From NCBI GenBank assembly GCA_030615025.1, contig JAUXAB010000017.1, positions 1-59,586 of the forward strand: a stretch of 59,586 nucleotides of DNA. The letters are read 5' to 3'. The first letter of the stretch is position 1, and each line of letters opens with the position of its first letter. Below are positions 17,463 through 25,761 of the stretch, piece by piece. The translations under genes were made by a program, and so were the position numbers. The DNA is from Phycisphaerae bacterium. GTDB lineage: Bacteria > Planctomycetota > Phycisphaerae > Sedimentisphaerales > Anaerobacaceae. Below the pieces are notes generated by a model that was not told the origin of the DNA, searched no databases, and worked only from the letters and a program-made list of their open reading frames with translations.

Positions 17463-17723
17463 ATGGGGGCAAATGCAAGTGTACCCGATCGTTGTAATAA
17501 CAATGTGCTTATCATTGCAGTTACAGTAGTAGTGGTGCTTGTTATACTTTTTCTGTACTTCCGGGACCAGCAGCAGCAACGTGCTCTCGAATTACGGCGC
17601 CTTGAGAAACGAGTAGAGCTCCTGGAGGAATGGGGCCTGCCAAGGCAAAATATGCAGCCGGATAATGCGTCGAGTCAGTGGCCGCCCGAAGGTGGGCTAA
17701 AATTTCTTCGCGGCCAAAGATGA
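17463..17723 (+). CDS. small membrane-anchored protein with EEWG-type module, copy 2
   Basis: An 86-residue paralogue of the preceding gene, 12 bases downstream, with the same NNNVLIIAVTVVVVLVILF helix, a D-x-QQQQRALELRRLEKR segment and EEWGLPRQN, then a short unrelated tail. DNA similarity in the shared part suggests tandem duplication. Neither copy shows frame damage. Confidence 0.68.
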   Translation: MGANASVPDRCNNNVLIIAVTVVVVLVILFLYFRDQQQQRALELRRLEKRVELLEEWGLPRQNMQPDNASSQWPPEGGLKFLRGQR

Positions 17724-17803
17724 TTGCTTCAGCTTGAAGAGAAGCTTCGCGAGCGATTTGAATGTTTTAGTCTTTGAAGACGGTTAAGTGTGAGGTAACG
17801 AGT

Positions 17804-19360
17804 ATGGAAAAGACGAACCAAGACCGTGTTGTCCGGGCAGCTCATGGAACGATGCGCAGTTTAGGAAGTATTGTGGGTGTTTCTTGTAATCTTGCCAGGG
17901 ACACAGGAAGGTTCATAGGGTCAAGTTCTAAAATCATGACAGAAAGAAGTTCTAAAATGCTGGACCGGTTTTCCAAAACAGTTAAGCAGTCTGGCAAGAA
18001 GATAGCCGGTCTTAAGCTCAGGCGTGCAGTGGCAGTGAGAGATTCGCTTGGCAGAGCTGTCGAGGAGTCTGCATTGGTTAAAGATAGCCGGACCGAAGCT
18101 GTGTCTGAAACATCCGCTCTTGAACCAGACGCTGAGGAGGCAACGGTCCGGCCAAGAGCTATGAAGGCATTGGTAACGGCACTTGAATCTGATCTTGCTG
18201 CAATCCGGCGTGAGCTGGCTGAAACGCAGAGCCAGGCCCAAAAAACCCAGTCTCAGTTTACGTCACAGCTCAAGGCTCTACGGGCAGAGAAGGAATCCTT
18301 GGTTTCTGAGCTGGCCGAAGCGCGAAATAAAACCAATGAGGTGAAACCCCGCGAAGATGCGCTTAACGAACCTGCCACTGTGCCAAAGTCCAAACTCGAT
18401 GCCTCTCGGCACAAGCTGGAGAAGGCAGACAGGTCTGAAAAAAATACTAAGTCTAAATCGTCGTCAGGTGTCAGTGCTGCCCAAACCCAGATAGAGACAA
18501 GGTTATCCAATGGGGGCCAAAAGAAGGCTGCTGTAGTGCCGGTTGAGGAAAAGGCAGTATCATCAATGGAAGCGGCTGAGAAGATAGATGTGAGGATTGA
18601 AGGTAGCCAAATTCAGCCATTGGTCGCCGAGGCTGAAGCACCGAAGCCTGTTGATGTGACGTTGGAGGAGGTTGAGGCGACAGATTTGCCCAATGCAAGT
18701 GAGAAGGTAATCTTCACAAAGGCTCTTTCTGATATTACAAGCGAGGATGCTGCAGTCCGCACGGATGCGGTCAAAGTAATAGCCGGCATTCGACATGAGT
18801 TATCAGTCAGGACTCTTGCTGCTCAGATAGCGCACGATCCATCGGCTCAAGTGCGACAAGAGTGTATTAAGGGCCTTATGACACTGCAAATGACCGAAGG
18901 GCTGCCTGCAGTTGAACGAGCTTTGACCGACGGGGCAGCTCCAGTCCGCTTGGCTGCTGTGTGGGGCCTATACCGTGTGGCTGGAGCGGAAAGTGCTCCG
19001 GCACTTATACATATGTTTTCTGATGAGGACGAAGATGTCCGACGCAGGGCTGTTACGTGTATTGGCTGGCTGGGTCAAGAAGAACTTGCTGTAGAGTTGT
19101 TACCGCTCTTGTCCGATAGCAGTGTTTCGGTCCGCCGGGCTGCGGTCGAGGCGATGGGCAATCTGCGCTGCCGGCAAGTGGTCTCAGCCCTTATTGAACA
19201 CCTGAATGACCCTGCAGAACCGGTCAGAAAGGCTGTTCTTAGTGCTCTGAAAATAATCACCGGCAAGAAGATGAGTGGGCCGTTTCCAAAAAATAAGAAG
19301 TCACTCGAGCGTTTGATTGCGCGATGGCAGAAATGGTGGAAGGAGCAGCAACCAGGATAA
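17804..19360 (+). CDS. coiled-coil and HEAT-repeat protein with magnetosome-cluster N-terminal module
   Basis: A 518-residue protein. The ATG at 17804 follows GAGGT at about eight bases; TTG 17774 is the alternative. Residues 6-65 (RVVRAAHGTMRSLGSIVGVS, then SSSKIMTERSSKM) are Gly/Ser-rich and amphipathic and match the N-terminus of the gene at 20912. A long charged, partly coiled-coil region follows, then four to five HEAT-like repeats from about residue 305 (AAVRTDAVKVIAGI, AQVRQECIKGL, APVRLAAVWGLYR, EDVRRRAVTCIGWLG, VSVRRAAVEAMGNL) and a basic Trp-rich end. HEAT repeats usually bind proteins. I infer a scaffold that attaches to the vesicle through its N-terminal module. No enzyme motif is seen. 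Confidence 0.8.
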   Translation: MEKTNQDRVVRAAHGTMRSLGSIVGVSCNLARDTGRFIGSSSKIMTERSSKMLDRFSKTVKQSGKKIAGLKLRRAVAVRDSLGRAVEESALVKDSRTEAVSETSALEPDAEEATVRPRAMKALVTALESDLAAIRRELAETQSQAQKTQSQFTSQLKALRAEKESLVSELAEARNKTNEVKPREDALNEPATVPKSKLDASRHKLEKADRSEKNTKSKSSSGVSAAQTQIETRLSNGGQKKAAVVPVEEKAVSSMEAAEKIDVRIEGSQIQPLVAEAEAPKPVDVTLEEVEATDLPNASEKVIFTKALSDITSEDAAVRTDAVKVIAGIRHELSVRTLAAQIAHDPSAQVRQECIKGLMTLQMTEGLPAVERALTDGAAPVRLAAVWGLYRVAGAESAPALIHMFSDEDEDVRRRAVTCIGWLGQEELAVELLPLLSDSSVSVRRAAVEAMGNLRCRQVVSALIEHLNDPAEPVRKAVLSALKIITGKKMSGPFPKNKKSLERLIARWQKWWKEQQPG

Positions 19361-19365
19361 GCACG

Positions 19366-20073
19366 ATGAGCAAAAAAGAAAAGCCCAAAAGAGATAATTC
19401 GAGCGGTTCGGCCCCGGCCAAAAAAATCGCCATCGTTGGGCTGCCGAATACCGGAAAGAGCCAGGTATTCAATAACCTGACCGGCGAGTACACGTTAGTT
19501 GCCAACTATCCCCTTACTACTGTCGAGATGAGAAGAACCAGATGCCGAATTGATGGCGAAACTTACGAGGTCATTGATACACCCGGTCTACATTGTCTTT
19601 ATATTCACTCCCAGGAGGAACTTGCAGTCCGGGATATGATATTCAAAGAGGCGCCGGATATAATCGTCCAGTGCATTGATGCCAACCAACTCAAACAGTC
19701 GCTAACCGAAGGTCAATGCTGCAAGAATTCTTCTCGAACCGCTCAAAGCTCTGTTGTACCCATGGTTGAATTGGAGGTAGGTCGGTCCGCACGAGTTGCC
19801 TATATTAATTGCAAAAGCGACCAACAGCTCCACAGGATAGACAGTCTTCGTATAAGACCGGGAGCAGTGGTTACGTTACATCAAAGATACCCTACCTACG
19901 TAGTTGAATGTGAAGGTAGTAACATTGCGATGGGTGAAGAGATAGTTTCTAACATCTGCGTGTGGCGAGAGCCTGACCATCTGCAATCACAGGGGAAAGA
20001 GACGCTTACCCAACAAGGCGGAAAACGTAGGGGATGGGGAAGATTCAAACACAAAAAAGCAGATAAGTCGTAG
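19366..20073 (+). CDS. truncated FeoB-type G domain fused to FeoA-like domain
   Basis: A 235-residue protein. The ATG at 19366 lies six bases after the HEAT gene; ATG 19324 inside that gene is less likely. Residues 18-110 are the start of a FeoB GTPase domain with P-loop GLPNTGKS (25-32), YPLTTVE and DTPG. The fold stops after VQCIDANQLKQSL, so the NKxD base-specificity motif and the membrane permease are absent. From about residue 127 a FeoA/SH3-like domain follows (ELEVGRSARVAYINC ... IRPGAVVTLHQRYP). FeoB imports ferrous iron and FeoA assists it. Feo-like proteins occur in magnetosome clusters of deep-branching magnetotactic bacteria (I recall some mad genes). Without the permease this is more likely a regulator or adaptor than a transporter. 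Confidence 0.8.
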   Translation: MSKKEKPKRDNSSGSAPAKKIAIVGLPNTGKSQVFNNLTGEYTLVANYPLTTVEMRRTRCRIDGETYEVIDTPGLHCLYIHSQEELAVRDMIFKEAPDIIVQCIDANQLKQSLTEGQCCKNSSRTAQSSVVPMVELEVGRSARVAYINCKSDQQLHRIDSLRIRPGAVVTLHQRYPTYVVECEGSNIAMGEEIVSNICVWREPDHLQSQGKETLTQQGGKRRGWGRFKHKKADKS

Positions 20074-20178
20074 AAAGGAAATTTGTTTGTCCTAATGTTG
20101 GTGTGTTGGGCGATATGTCCAAAAATATTCGCGAACGGTTATATTCTGTGAGAGAACAGAGAAAGGAAAGGAAATAAT

Positions 20179-20400
20179 ATGATTAAGAGTCTCGGAATCG
20201 TGATAGGTGGGATATTCATCGGTGCTGTGGGGATGGAAATCATTCACAAGAAATGTCCCAAGGCCATGGTTAAGTTCTATAAGAAAGCTGAAAAAATGGC
20301 TTCAGGGGCAAAAGAAGTCTGCAGGGGGGCAAAAGAGGCCTTCAAGGCCGGATATGAGAATGCTACGCAGCCCCAGAAGGCCGCCGCACCGAGCGCTTGA
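20179..20400 (+). CDS. YtxH-like small membrane protein, copy 1
   Basis: A 73-residue protein with an N-terminal Gly-rich helix (LGIVIGGIFIGAVGMEI), a basic stretch and an amphipathic helix with repeated AKE motifs (ASGAKEVCRGAKEAFKAGYE), ending Ala/Pro-rich. GGAAAGGAAA precedes the ATG. It is a paralogue of 22726-22941; together they bracket mamK and three other genes. The YtxH-like layout suggests membrane anchoring of a short amphipathic tail. The function is unknown. Confidence 0.68.
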   Translation: MIKSLGIVIGGIFIGAVGMEIIHKKCPKAMVKFYKKAEKMASGAKEVCRGAKEAFKAGYENATQPQKAAAPSA

Positions 20401-20499
20401 TATTCGCTTAGTGGACATTACTGATATTGTGGTATTTCCGGCAATAGGCGGTCACCAAGCCGCTTTTACACGCTGATACTGCATAAAGGAGGCTATATT

Positions 20500-20892
20500 A
20501 TGTCTGCTCGACAGAATGCCAGACCTTTGGGAATCGTTGGAGCGATACCAAAATTTGCTGGTGCTTTGGTTGGACTCGCGGTAGTCGCGGGCAAGAAAGT
20601 TAGGCTTTGTATTAGAAACATGATGACAGTGCAGCCAGGTCCATCAACCCGGATCGCGAAGAAACCTATGCAGGTTCAGACAGAAAAGAAAGCCGGCACC
20701 GCAGAGGAGAAAAAGACGGAGAGCCAGCAAGCAAAGAGTGCAAAAAGACCAGTGCAGGCTCCCACAAAAAAGAAGGGCAAAGCCGAGGGAACAAAGATAA
20801 AGAGCGAACCGAAAAAGGAGAAGAGATCGAACAGCCCTCAGAACCGTCTAATATCTGGAACCGGTGGAGAAACGAACGTCGCAACCGAATAA
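20500..20892 (+). CDS. lysine-rich basic protein with hydrophobic N-terminus
   Basis: A 130-residue protein. Residues 8-30 (PLGIVGAIPKFAGALVGLAV) form a glycine-rich hydrophobic segment. From about 45 on the chain is repetitive and highly charged, rich in Lys, Glu and Ala (KKAGTAEEKKTESQQAKSA, PTKKKGKAEG), and probably disordered. AAAGGAGG precedes the ATG. No family is recognised. Charged disordered tails occur in magnetosome proteins that touch mineral or bind partners, but whether this one does is unknown. The region is repeat-like, so length may vary between relatives. Confidence 0.62.
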   Translation: MSARQNARPLGIVGAIPKFAGALVGLAVVAGKKVRLCIRNMMTVQPGPSTRIAKKPMQVQTEKKAGTAEEKKTESQQAKSAKRPVQAPTKKKGKAEGTKIKSEPKKEKRSNSPQNRLISGTGGETNVATE

Positions 20893-20911
20893 TGCCTTTG
20901 AACTTACGTTT

Positions 20912-21433
20912 ATGGGAAAAAAAAGAAAAAGCCGAGTTGTTCGGGCAGCCTACGGCATAATGCGTTCTTCGGGGGGCGTTGTTGGGGCTTCTTGCAGTTT
21001 GGCCAGAGGTGTGGGAAGGTCCATAGGGGCAAGTTATAGGATTCTCACAGGTGGAACGTCTAAAATCATAACCCTGTTTTCGAGAGCAACGAAGCGGTCA
21101 ACCCAAAAAGGACAATCCCTCACAGTGAGAGAACAGATTCGATCCGTCGTGATCGAGGAATTAACACGTTTGGTGGGCAAGGAAATTGAGCTTACGGGGA
21201 CAAAACTTGAAGGACGCCTGCAAGTTATGGCTGAAACCATACTGGCTCTTCAAGACAAGATTAGCAGACTGGGCGCTCGTGGTCCTATCACTGAAGCAAA
21301 CATTTGGGAAGCAGTGCGTTCGCTTGAAGCCGCCGAGTCCCTTACTAATGCAGAGAGAGCCATATTGGTAAACGTTTTCAGGCAGAATATTGCACTTCAG
21401 AAGCCGGAGCTTGTCGGTGCTGCTATTGACTAA
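20912..21433 (+). CDS. protein sharing the Gly/Ser amphipathic module of the HEAT-repeat protein
   Basis: A 173-residue protein. The ATG at 20912 begins right before GKKRKSRVVRAAYGIMRSSG, which aligns with the N-terminus of the 17804 gene; the GTG at 20864 would overlap the upstream gene. The module (about 6-65, ending FSRATKRSTQKGQ) is followed by a helical, partly coiled-coil region (REQIRSVVIEELTRLVGKEI ... ILALQDKISRLG) and a short helical domain. No HEAT repeats are present. I infer a partner or competitor of the HEAT protein at the same membrane site. No clear ribosome site is visible upstream, so the start is moderately sure. Confidence 0.72.
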   Translation: MGKKRKSRVVRAAYGIMRSSGGVVGASCSLARGVGRSIGASYRILTGGTSKIITLFSRATKRSTQKGQSLTVREQIRSVVIEELTRLVGKEIELTGTKLEGRLQVMAETILALQDKISRLGARGPITEANIWEAVRSLEAAESLTNAERAILVNVFRQNIALQKPELVGAAID

Positions 21434-21558
21434 AGTACATCATGATGACCATGACCCGTTTTTCAAGAGCCTTCGTCCCAAGCAGAAACCGGATTTTGCA
21501 AGGTGTAACTATGGAATGGTTCACTGAATATTAATGTTCCAAGGGAGGTACTAAAAAT

Positions 21559-22665
21559 ATGGCTAAAAAACATGTTAAAAAACCATTGAGAAAAAAGCTT
21601 TCCGCGACCTCTCCGCGCCCAAGAACACTGCCTCCTCTTCCACTTAAGAGTGAAGCTCTCTTCGTGGGTATCGACTTAGGCACCTGCCGGGCATCTATAG
21701 CTGCCAGTAACGGCGTTCGTGAGGTGGTTCCAACTTACGTCGGATACCCGAAGGATAACATCTCTGAGGAGCTCTTCGGTGCCGAGCCGCTATTCGGAGA
21801 ATTGGCGCTCAAACATCGGCTCTCGGTAGAGCTGATACGCCCATTGGCCCATGGGGTAATACAAGGTGATAGCGAGAACGGCAATAACAAGAATCTTGTG
21901 GCTGCGCAACAGCTGGTGCGTCACCTGCTACAGCGTGCTCGTCCCAAAAGCAATGGGCCTATCTATGGTGTAATTGGTACACCGGCCCGCGCCAGTATTG
22001 CCAGTAAGCGTATTCTTATTGATGCGGCCCGCGGGATACTCGACGCGGTTATGATTGTCTCGGAGCCTTTCGCCGTAGCTTATGGGCTGGATATTCTCGA
22101 CCGGGCCCTGGTCGTTGATATTGGTGCAGGAACAGTCGATTTATGCCGCCTACATGGAACGCTTCCTGAAGAACAGGATCAGATTACCTTGGATGAGGCC
22201 GGTGATTTTGTAGACAAAAAGCTCTCGAATCTGATTCAGAAGAAATATCCCAGGGCACAATTCAATGTCAATATGGTGAGGACGTTGAAAGAACAGCATG
22301 GTTTCGTTTCGGACAACGCCGACCGGGTGACAGCCCATTTCCCCGTGGAAGGCAGGCCAAAAGACTTTGATGTCACCGGCGAGCTGCAGAGAGCTTGCAG
22401 AAGTATTGTGCCTGGTATCGTTAACTCAATCGCACGGCTGATTGCCACATATGATCCGGAGTTTCAGGAAGCCATTCGTTCCAACGTAATATTGGCCGGC
22501 GGCGGAAGTCAAATGGTTGGCCTGCCTAAGCTTATTGAAGAAGCGATGGACGAATTGGGTGGAGGCAGGGTAACTCGTGTGGAAGAACCCGTCTTTGCCG
22601 GGGCCAACGGGGCATTGAAGATGGCCCAGCGGATGCCCGGGCATTTCTGGCAGATACTGGCGTGA
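21559..22665 (+). CDS. mamK: MamK, magnetosome actin-like protein
   Basis: A 368-residue actin-fold ATPase with phosphate-1 motif GIDLGTCRASIAAS (37-50), phosphate-2 motif VVDIGAGTVDL (185-196 region), SEPFAVAYGL (168-177) and adenosine motif VILAGGGSQMVGLPKLI (about 313-328). The end (VFAGANGALKMAQRMPGHFW) matches the conserved MamK C-terminus, GANGALKLA followed by MP and a Trp, which separates it from MreB and ParM. MamK forms the filaments that align magnetosomes into chains. An N-terminal basic extension of about 33 residues precedes the fold. AAGGGAGGT lies upstream of the ATG. Confidence 0.92.
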   Translation: MAKKHVKKPLRKKLSATSPRPRTLPPLPLKSEALFVGIDLGTCRASIAASNGVREVVPTYVGYPKDNISEELFGAEPLFGELALKHRLSVELIRPLAHGVIQGDSENGNNKNLVAAQQLVRHLLQRARPKSNGPIYGVIGTPARASIASKRILIDAARGILDAVMIVSEPFAVAYGLDILDRALVVDIGAGTVDLCRLHGTLPEEQDQITLDEAGDFVDKKLSNLIQKKYPRAQFNVNMVRTLKEQHGFVSDNADRVTAHFPVEGRPKDFDVTGELQRACRSIVPGIVNSIARLIATYDPEFQEAIRSNVILAGGGSQMVGLPKLIEEAMDELGGGRVTRVEEPVFAGANGALKMAQRMPGHFWQILA

Positions 22666-22725
22666 GCAGATAGCGAGGTTGTTGCAGGAAACAAGAGACT
22701 AAAAATCGAGAAAGGAGTGTAACAA

Positions 22726-22941
22726 ATGACTAAAGGTCTGTTGATTGGTGCGGCTTTTGTTGGAGGTGTCTTTATAGGATTTGTCACATATGAAGTCGTA
22801 AAAAAGAAGAGCCCAGAATTGCTGGCAACCGCCAGGAAAAAGGCTTCGGCCATCGGAAAAAGATCATCCGAAATAATTGCAGAAGCAAGGCAGGCATTCG
22901 CCAAAGGATACGCCAGCGCGCAAGCCAAAGCGCCAGCGTAA
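22726..22941 (+). CDS. YtxH-like small membrane protein, copy 2
   Basis: A 71-residue paralogue of 20179-20400: an N-terminal Gly-rich helix (LLIGAAFVGGVFIGFVTYEV), KKKSPELLATARKKA, and a closing FAKGYASAQA resembling FKAGYENA in the first copy. GAAAGGAGTG precedes the ATG. The partner of MamK filaments is one possible role because both copies flank mamK, but this is only position. About 230 gene-free bases follow. Confidence 0.68.
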   Translation: MTKGLLIGAAFVGGVFIGFVTYEVVKKKSPELLATARKKASAIGKRSSEIIAEARQAFAKGYASAQAKAPA

Positions 22942-23171
22942 AAGCATTTGCTACTCGCGTCTACGCCCCGAACAGGAGCGGTAAGACAGACGGTACCCAG
23001 GGGGACAGCCCGCCAGTTCCTCACAGGGGGCAAGAGCAATTAGGTTCCTACCGGCTCGACATCGACAATTTGTTGTGGATGTTACAAAACGCGGATTCCA
23101 TGATAATCTGAAACGAAAGATGGAACTTTTGTGACACCCAATAATGTACCAAGGGGTGAGAGGCACAAATT

Positions 23172-23357
23172 ATGCAGGAAATAATGAGAGAATTCAGGTG
23201 TTTACGGTGTGGTCATGAGTGGAAGGTACCTTTTGGTGGCGGCAGGCAGATAGCTTGTCCCAAATGTGGTAAAGACAAGATCGAGAGAACCAACCGCGGC
23301 ATAGGCGGCCCACACAGAGGAAGGGGAAAGGGTTTTCGTGGTGGCAGAAACGATTAG
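23172..23357 (+). CDS. small zinc-ribbon protein with Gly/Arg tail
   Basis: A 61-residue protein with CLRCGHEW and CPKCGKDKI, a C-x2-C ... C-x2-C rubredoxin-like zinc ribbon, and a GGPHRGRGKGFRGG tail that may bind nucleic acid or anionic surfaces. The start may be 23172 or the ATG at 23184; both have purine-rich leaders. The 3' end overlaps the start of the following CDF gene by 17-20 bases. Similar ribbons (MRxFRCxxCGxEWxVPFGxG) accompany metal-cofactor genes in other anaerobes. Confidence 0.72.
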   Translation: MQEIMREFRCLRCGHEWKVPFGGGRQIACPKCGKDKIERTNRGIGGPHRGRGKGFRGGRND

Positions 23358-24231
23358 TAAAGATACCAAAAGTGTAAAAAGCTTCGCCTATGTTGCCCTG
23401 TTATCAGCCGGGTTTCATGTTATCCTTGTGGTTCTGAAATACGGCCTCGGCATTCTTTCGGGAAGCATAGCTCTAAGAGCAGATGCGTTTCATTCCCTTA
23501 TGGATGTTCTATCTTCACTGGGTATTTTTGCTGGAATCAAGATCTCGGAACGAAAATCCAAAATCTTCCCCTATGGGCTATACAAGGTTGAGAATTTGGC
23601 AGCACTTGCCACGTCCATTTTCATTTTCTTTGCAGGTTATGAAATTGTAAAAGAAGCTATCTATACAAGCTCAACCATAGTTGTCTCAAATATTCCCATA
23701 ACCGTTTTGGGACTTTTAGTTATAGTTATTTTAGTATTTCTTTTCTCCCGATATGAAGCAAAGATAGGCAAAAAAGTAGGATCTCCAAGTCTCGTAGCAG
23801 ATGCTAAACATATCGGCACCGACCTTCTTTCCACGGCTGGCATTCTTATAGGCCTTCTTGTAAGCCTGTGGAAGCCGAATTTCGACCGCTACATAGCAGT
23901 TGTTATCGCTGTATTAATAGCGAGGCTGGGATGGACAATTCTTGTTGATTCCGTGAAAGTGCTTTTAGATGCTTCTATAAAAAATGAAATGTTGGATGAC
24001 ATCAGAAAAGTCTTTAGTAATTTTCCGGCAGCTAAGGATGTAACACGGCTTTCCGGTCGGTGTTCAGGAAGATTTAAATTTATAGAGGCTGAAGTAATTC
24101 TGGATGTCGAGACCCTTCAGGATGCCCATGATGTATCTTCATCTATAGAAGAAGAGATTTACGATTGTTTTCCGGAGATCGACAAAATTCTTATCCATTA
24201 TGAACCGGCCAAAAAACAAGAGGACAAATGA
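23338..24231 (+). CDS. CDF family metal transporter with canonical site
   Basis: A 297-residue six-helix cation diffusion facilitator starting at GTG 23338 or 23341, overlapping the zinc-ribbon gene. Unlike MamB and MamM it lacks the N-terminal CxxC. It has the canonical ligands H52-x3-D56 (FHSLMD) and H158-x3-D162 (KHIGTD). The C-terminal domain ends DKILIHYEP. It is closer to FieF/ZitB-type transporters. MamV is an accessory CDF in some magnetotactic bacteria, and equivalence is not shown. Ferrous iron, zinc or manganese could be the substrate. Confidence 0.85.
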   Translation: MVAETISKDTKSVKSFAYVALLSAGFHVILVVLKYGLGILSGSIALRADAFHSLMDVLSSLGIFAGIKISERKSKIFPYGLYKVENLAALATSIFIFFAGYEIVKEAIYTSSTIVVSNIPITVLGLLVIVILVFLFSRYEAKIGKKVGSPSLVADAKHIGTDLLSTAGILIGLLVSLWKPNFDRYIAVVIAVLIARLGWTILVDSVKVLLDASIKNEMLDDIRKVFSNFPAAKDVTRLSGRCSGRFKFIEAEVILDVETLQDAHDVSSSIEEEIYDCFPEIDKILIHYEPAKKQEDK

Positions 24232-24276
24232 AAATTTATGTTTCTCAAAAAACGCTTATCAAAGAGGTGAGAAATT

Positions 24277-25209
24277 ATGTTTTGGCTACACATACCGTTT
24301 CTTGCAGCAGGTTGGCTGACACGTAAAGTTGTAGAAACTGTCATTAAACGAAGTCTGAAAAAGACTAAAGGTAAAGGGAGAGGGAAAGGAAGAGATAAGA
24401 AAAAAACCGATGTTGCTGAACGTGTAAAAGATGCAGCGGTTGTAGCAGGAAAAACCACCGCAGATGCGCTTGCAAAAAGACCGGGTGTTCAGGCCTCACT
24501 GGATTCTTTGAAGATGAGAGTCACAACAGGAAGAGGCGAGAAGCATGAGATCATAGATGAGGTATATAAGAATGCGGATGATATAATAGCTCTACTTAAT
24601 TCCAAGGGGGTCCATACTAAAAAGCTGGCGGTTGACGGAGTGCCGGGAAGTGGAAAGAGCACTCTTGCAAGGGCCTTAGCAGAGAAGCTGAATTTTACAT
24701 TGGAGACACTGGATTATATCGATTTAAATAAACCCCAGGATTTTAGTAAAGAAAAGGCTATTTACGAACACCACAGACTCTTGCGAACACAGGATATCGA
24801 CGATTTCGATGCCATTATCTATATCGATGAACCGCCAGAGCTCTCCCAGAAAAAATGCCTCCATAGGAAAAGGGGAGGCATCGACATAGATATCTTTGAT
24901 TATGAGAAACTCAAAAAAATAGGTGAGGAGGCCTTTAATATTGCCACTGGCAAGATTTATAAGATAAAGAACAGTTATATTAAGCTGAAAATAAAACCGA
25001 AGGCAGGATTCAGAGCTTATGAGAATATTAGAGATAAGGTAAAGAAAAAGGGCTTCGAGACAGAGGGCCTTTGCAAGGAAGAACTCTTGTTCGCGTCAGC
25101 CTATGGCAAAGCTGCCAAAGGGCTTATGGCCTACGTAAGATTGGATGCATATAACGAAGAAATATTGGAAGGGCTGTCGGCAGGTGTGTTAAGATTCTTA
25201 ATGGCATAA
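24277..25209 (+). CDS. P-loop NTPase/kinase-like protein with basic N-terminus
   Basis: A 310-residue protein. A hydrophobic N-terminal helix (2-14) is followed by a very basic stretch (about 24-43, TKGKGRGKGRDKKK) and, after a helical spacer, a P-loop domain with Walker A GVPGSGKST (121-129) and a nearby acidic strand, IIYIDEPPE. The core resembles uridine-kinase-like small-molecule kinases, but I cannot assign a substrate. AAAGAGGTGAG precedes the ATG and the PAP2 gene starts two bases after the stop. With the membrane-facing N-terminus, a role at the vesicle surface is plausible inference. Confidence 0.72.
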   Translation: MFWLHIPFLAAGWLTRKVVETVIKRSLKKTKGKGRGKGRDKKKTDVAERVKDAAVVAGKTTADALAKRPGVQASLDSLKMRVTTGRGEKHEIIDEVYKNADDIIALLNSKGVHTKKLAVDGVPGSGKSTLARALAEKLNFTLETLDYIDLNKPQDFSKEKAIYEHHRLLRTQDIDDFDAIIYIDEPPELSQKKCLHRKRGGIDIDIFDYEKLKKIGEEAFNIATGKIYKIKNSYIKLKIKPKAGFRAYENIRDKVKKKGFETEGLCKEELLFASAYGKAAKGLMAYVRLDAYNEEILEGLSAGVLRFLMA

Positions 25210-25210
25210 G

Positions 25211-25729
25211 ATGCTAAAGAAATTTATTCAAAAGCTTATAGCGTTGGATCTTTCACTAAGCAACTGGGTGATTAAACACCGAGACCGAAGAGCAAGAAAA
25301 GTGTTCCGTATTGTCACATATTTAGGCTCTGGGTATGTCTGGACCTTCGCATACCTTATTATATTTGCCCTGGGCACAGGTAAGGTTAAAGCTATTCTTT
25401 TTTCTGTTATCTTAGCTGAACTATTGGGGCTGTTAATTATTATAGTATTGAGGAATCTTATAAGAAGAGAGCGACCGACTGCACATATAGTGTTTCTATT
25501 GCCTATGCCATGGCAGAGGAATTCGTTCCCATCTCATCACGCACTGAGGGTTTCTATGTTAGCTACCATATTCGGCACAGCCTATCCTTCGTGGTTGCCT
25601 TTTCTAATATTCAGTGCTACCGTGGTTTCAATTTCAAGAATCTATTTAGAAATGCATTATCCTTTCGACGTATTGGCTGGCTCATTCATAGGCTTCTTAT
25701 GTGCTCGGTTAGCTCTTTTGAATTTCTGA
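25211..25729 (+). CDS. PAP2-family membrane phosphatase
   Basis: A 172-residue integral membrane protein with the three PAP2 signature motifs: R81-x7-RP (RNLIRRERP), P107-SHH (FPSHHA, in place of PSGH) and S142-R-x5-H149-x3-D153 (SRIYLEMHYPFD). Such enzymes dephosphorylate undecaprenyl pyrophosphate, phosphatidate or similar lipids. Placement inside a magnetosome operon, coupled to a kinase-like gene, suggests lipid remodelling of the vesicle membrane, which is inference. Start and previous stop are one base apart. Confidence 0.85.
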   Translation: MLKKFIQKLIALDLSLSNWVIKHRDRRARKVFRIVTYLGSGYVWTFAYLIIFALGTGKVKAILFSVILAELLGLLIIIVLRNLIRRERPTAHIVFLLPMPWQRNSFPSHHALRVSMLATIFGTAYPSWLPFLIFSATVVSISRIYLEMHYPFDVLAGSFIGFLCARLALLNF

Positions 25730-25761
25730 AGGGGAAAATAGCGAAAGCTCTTTGACAAGCT

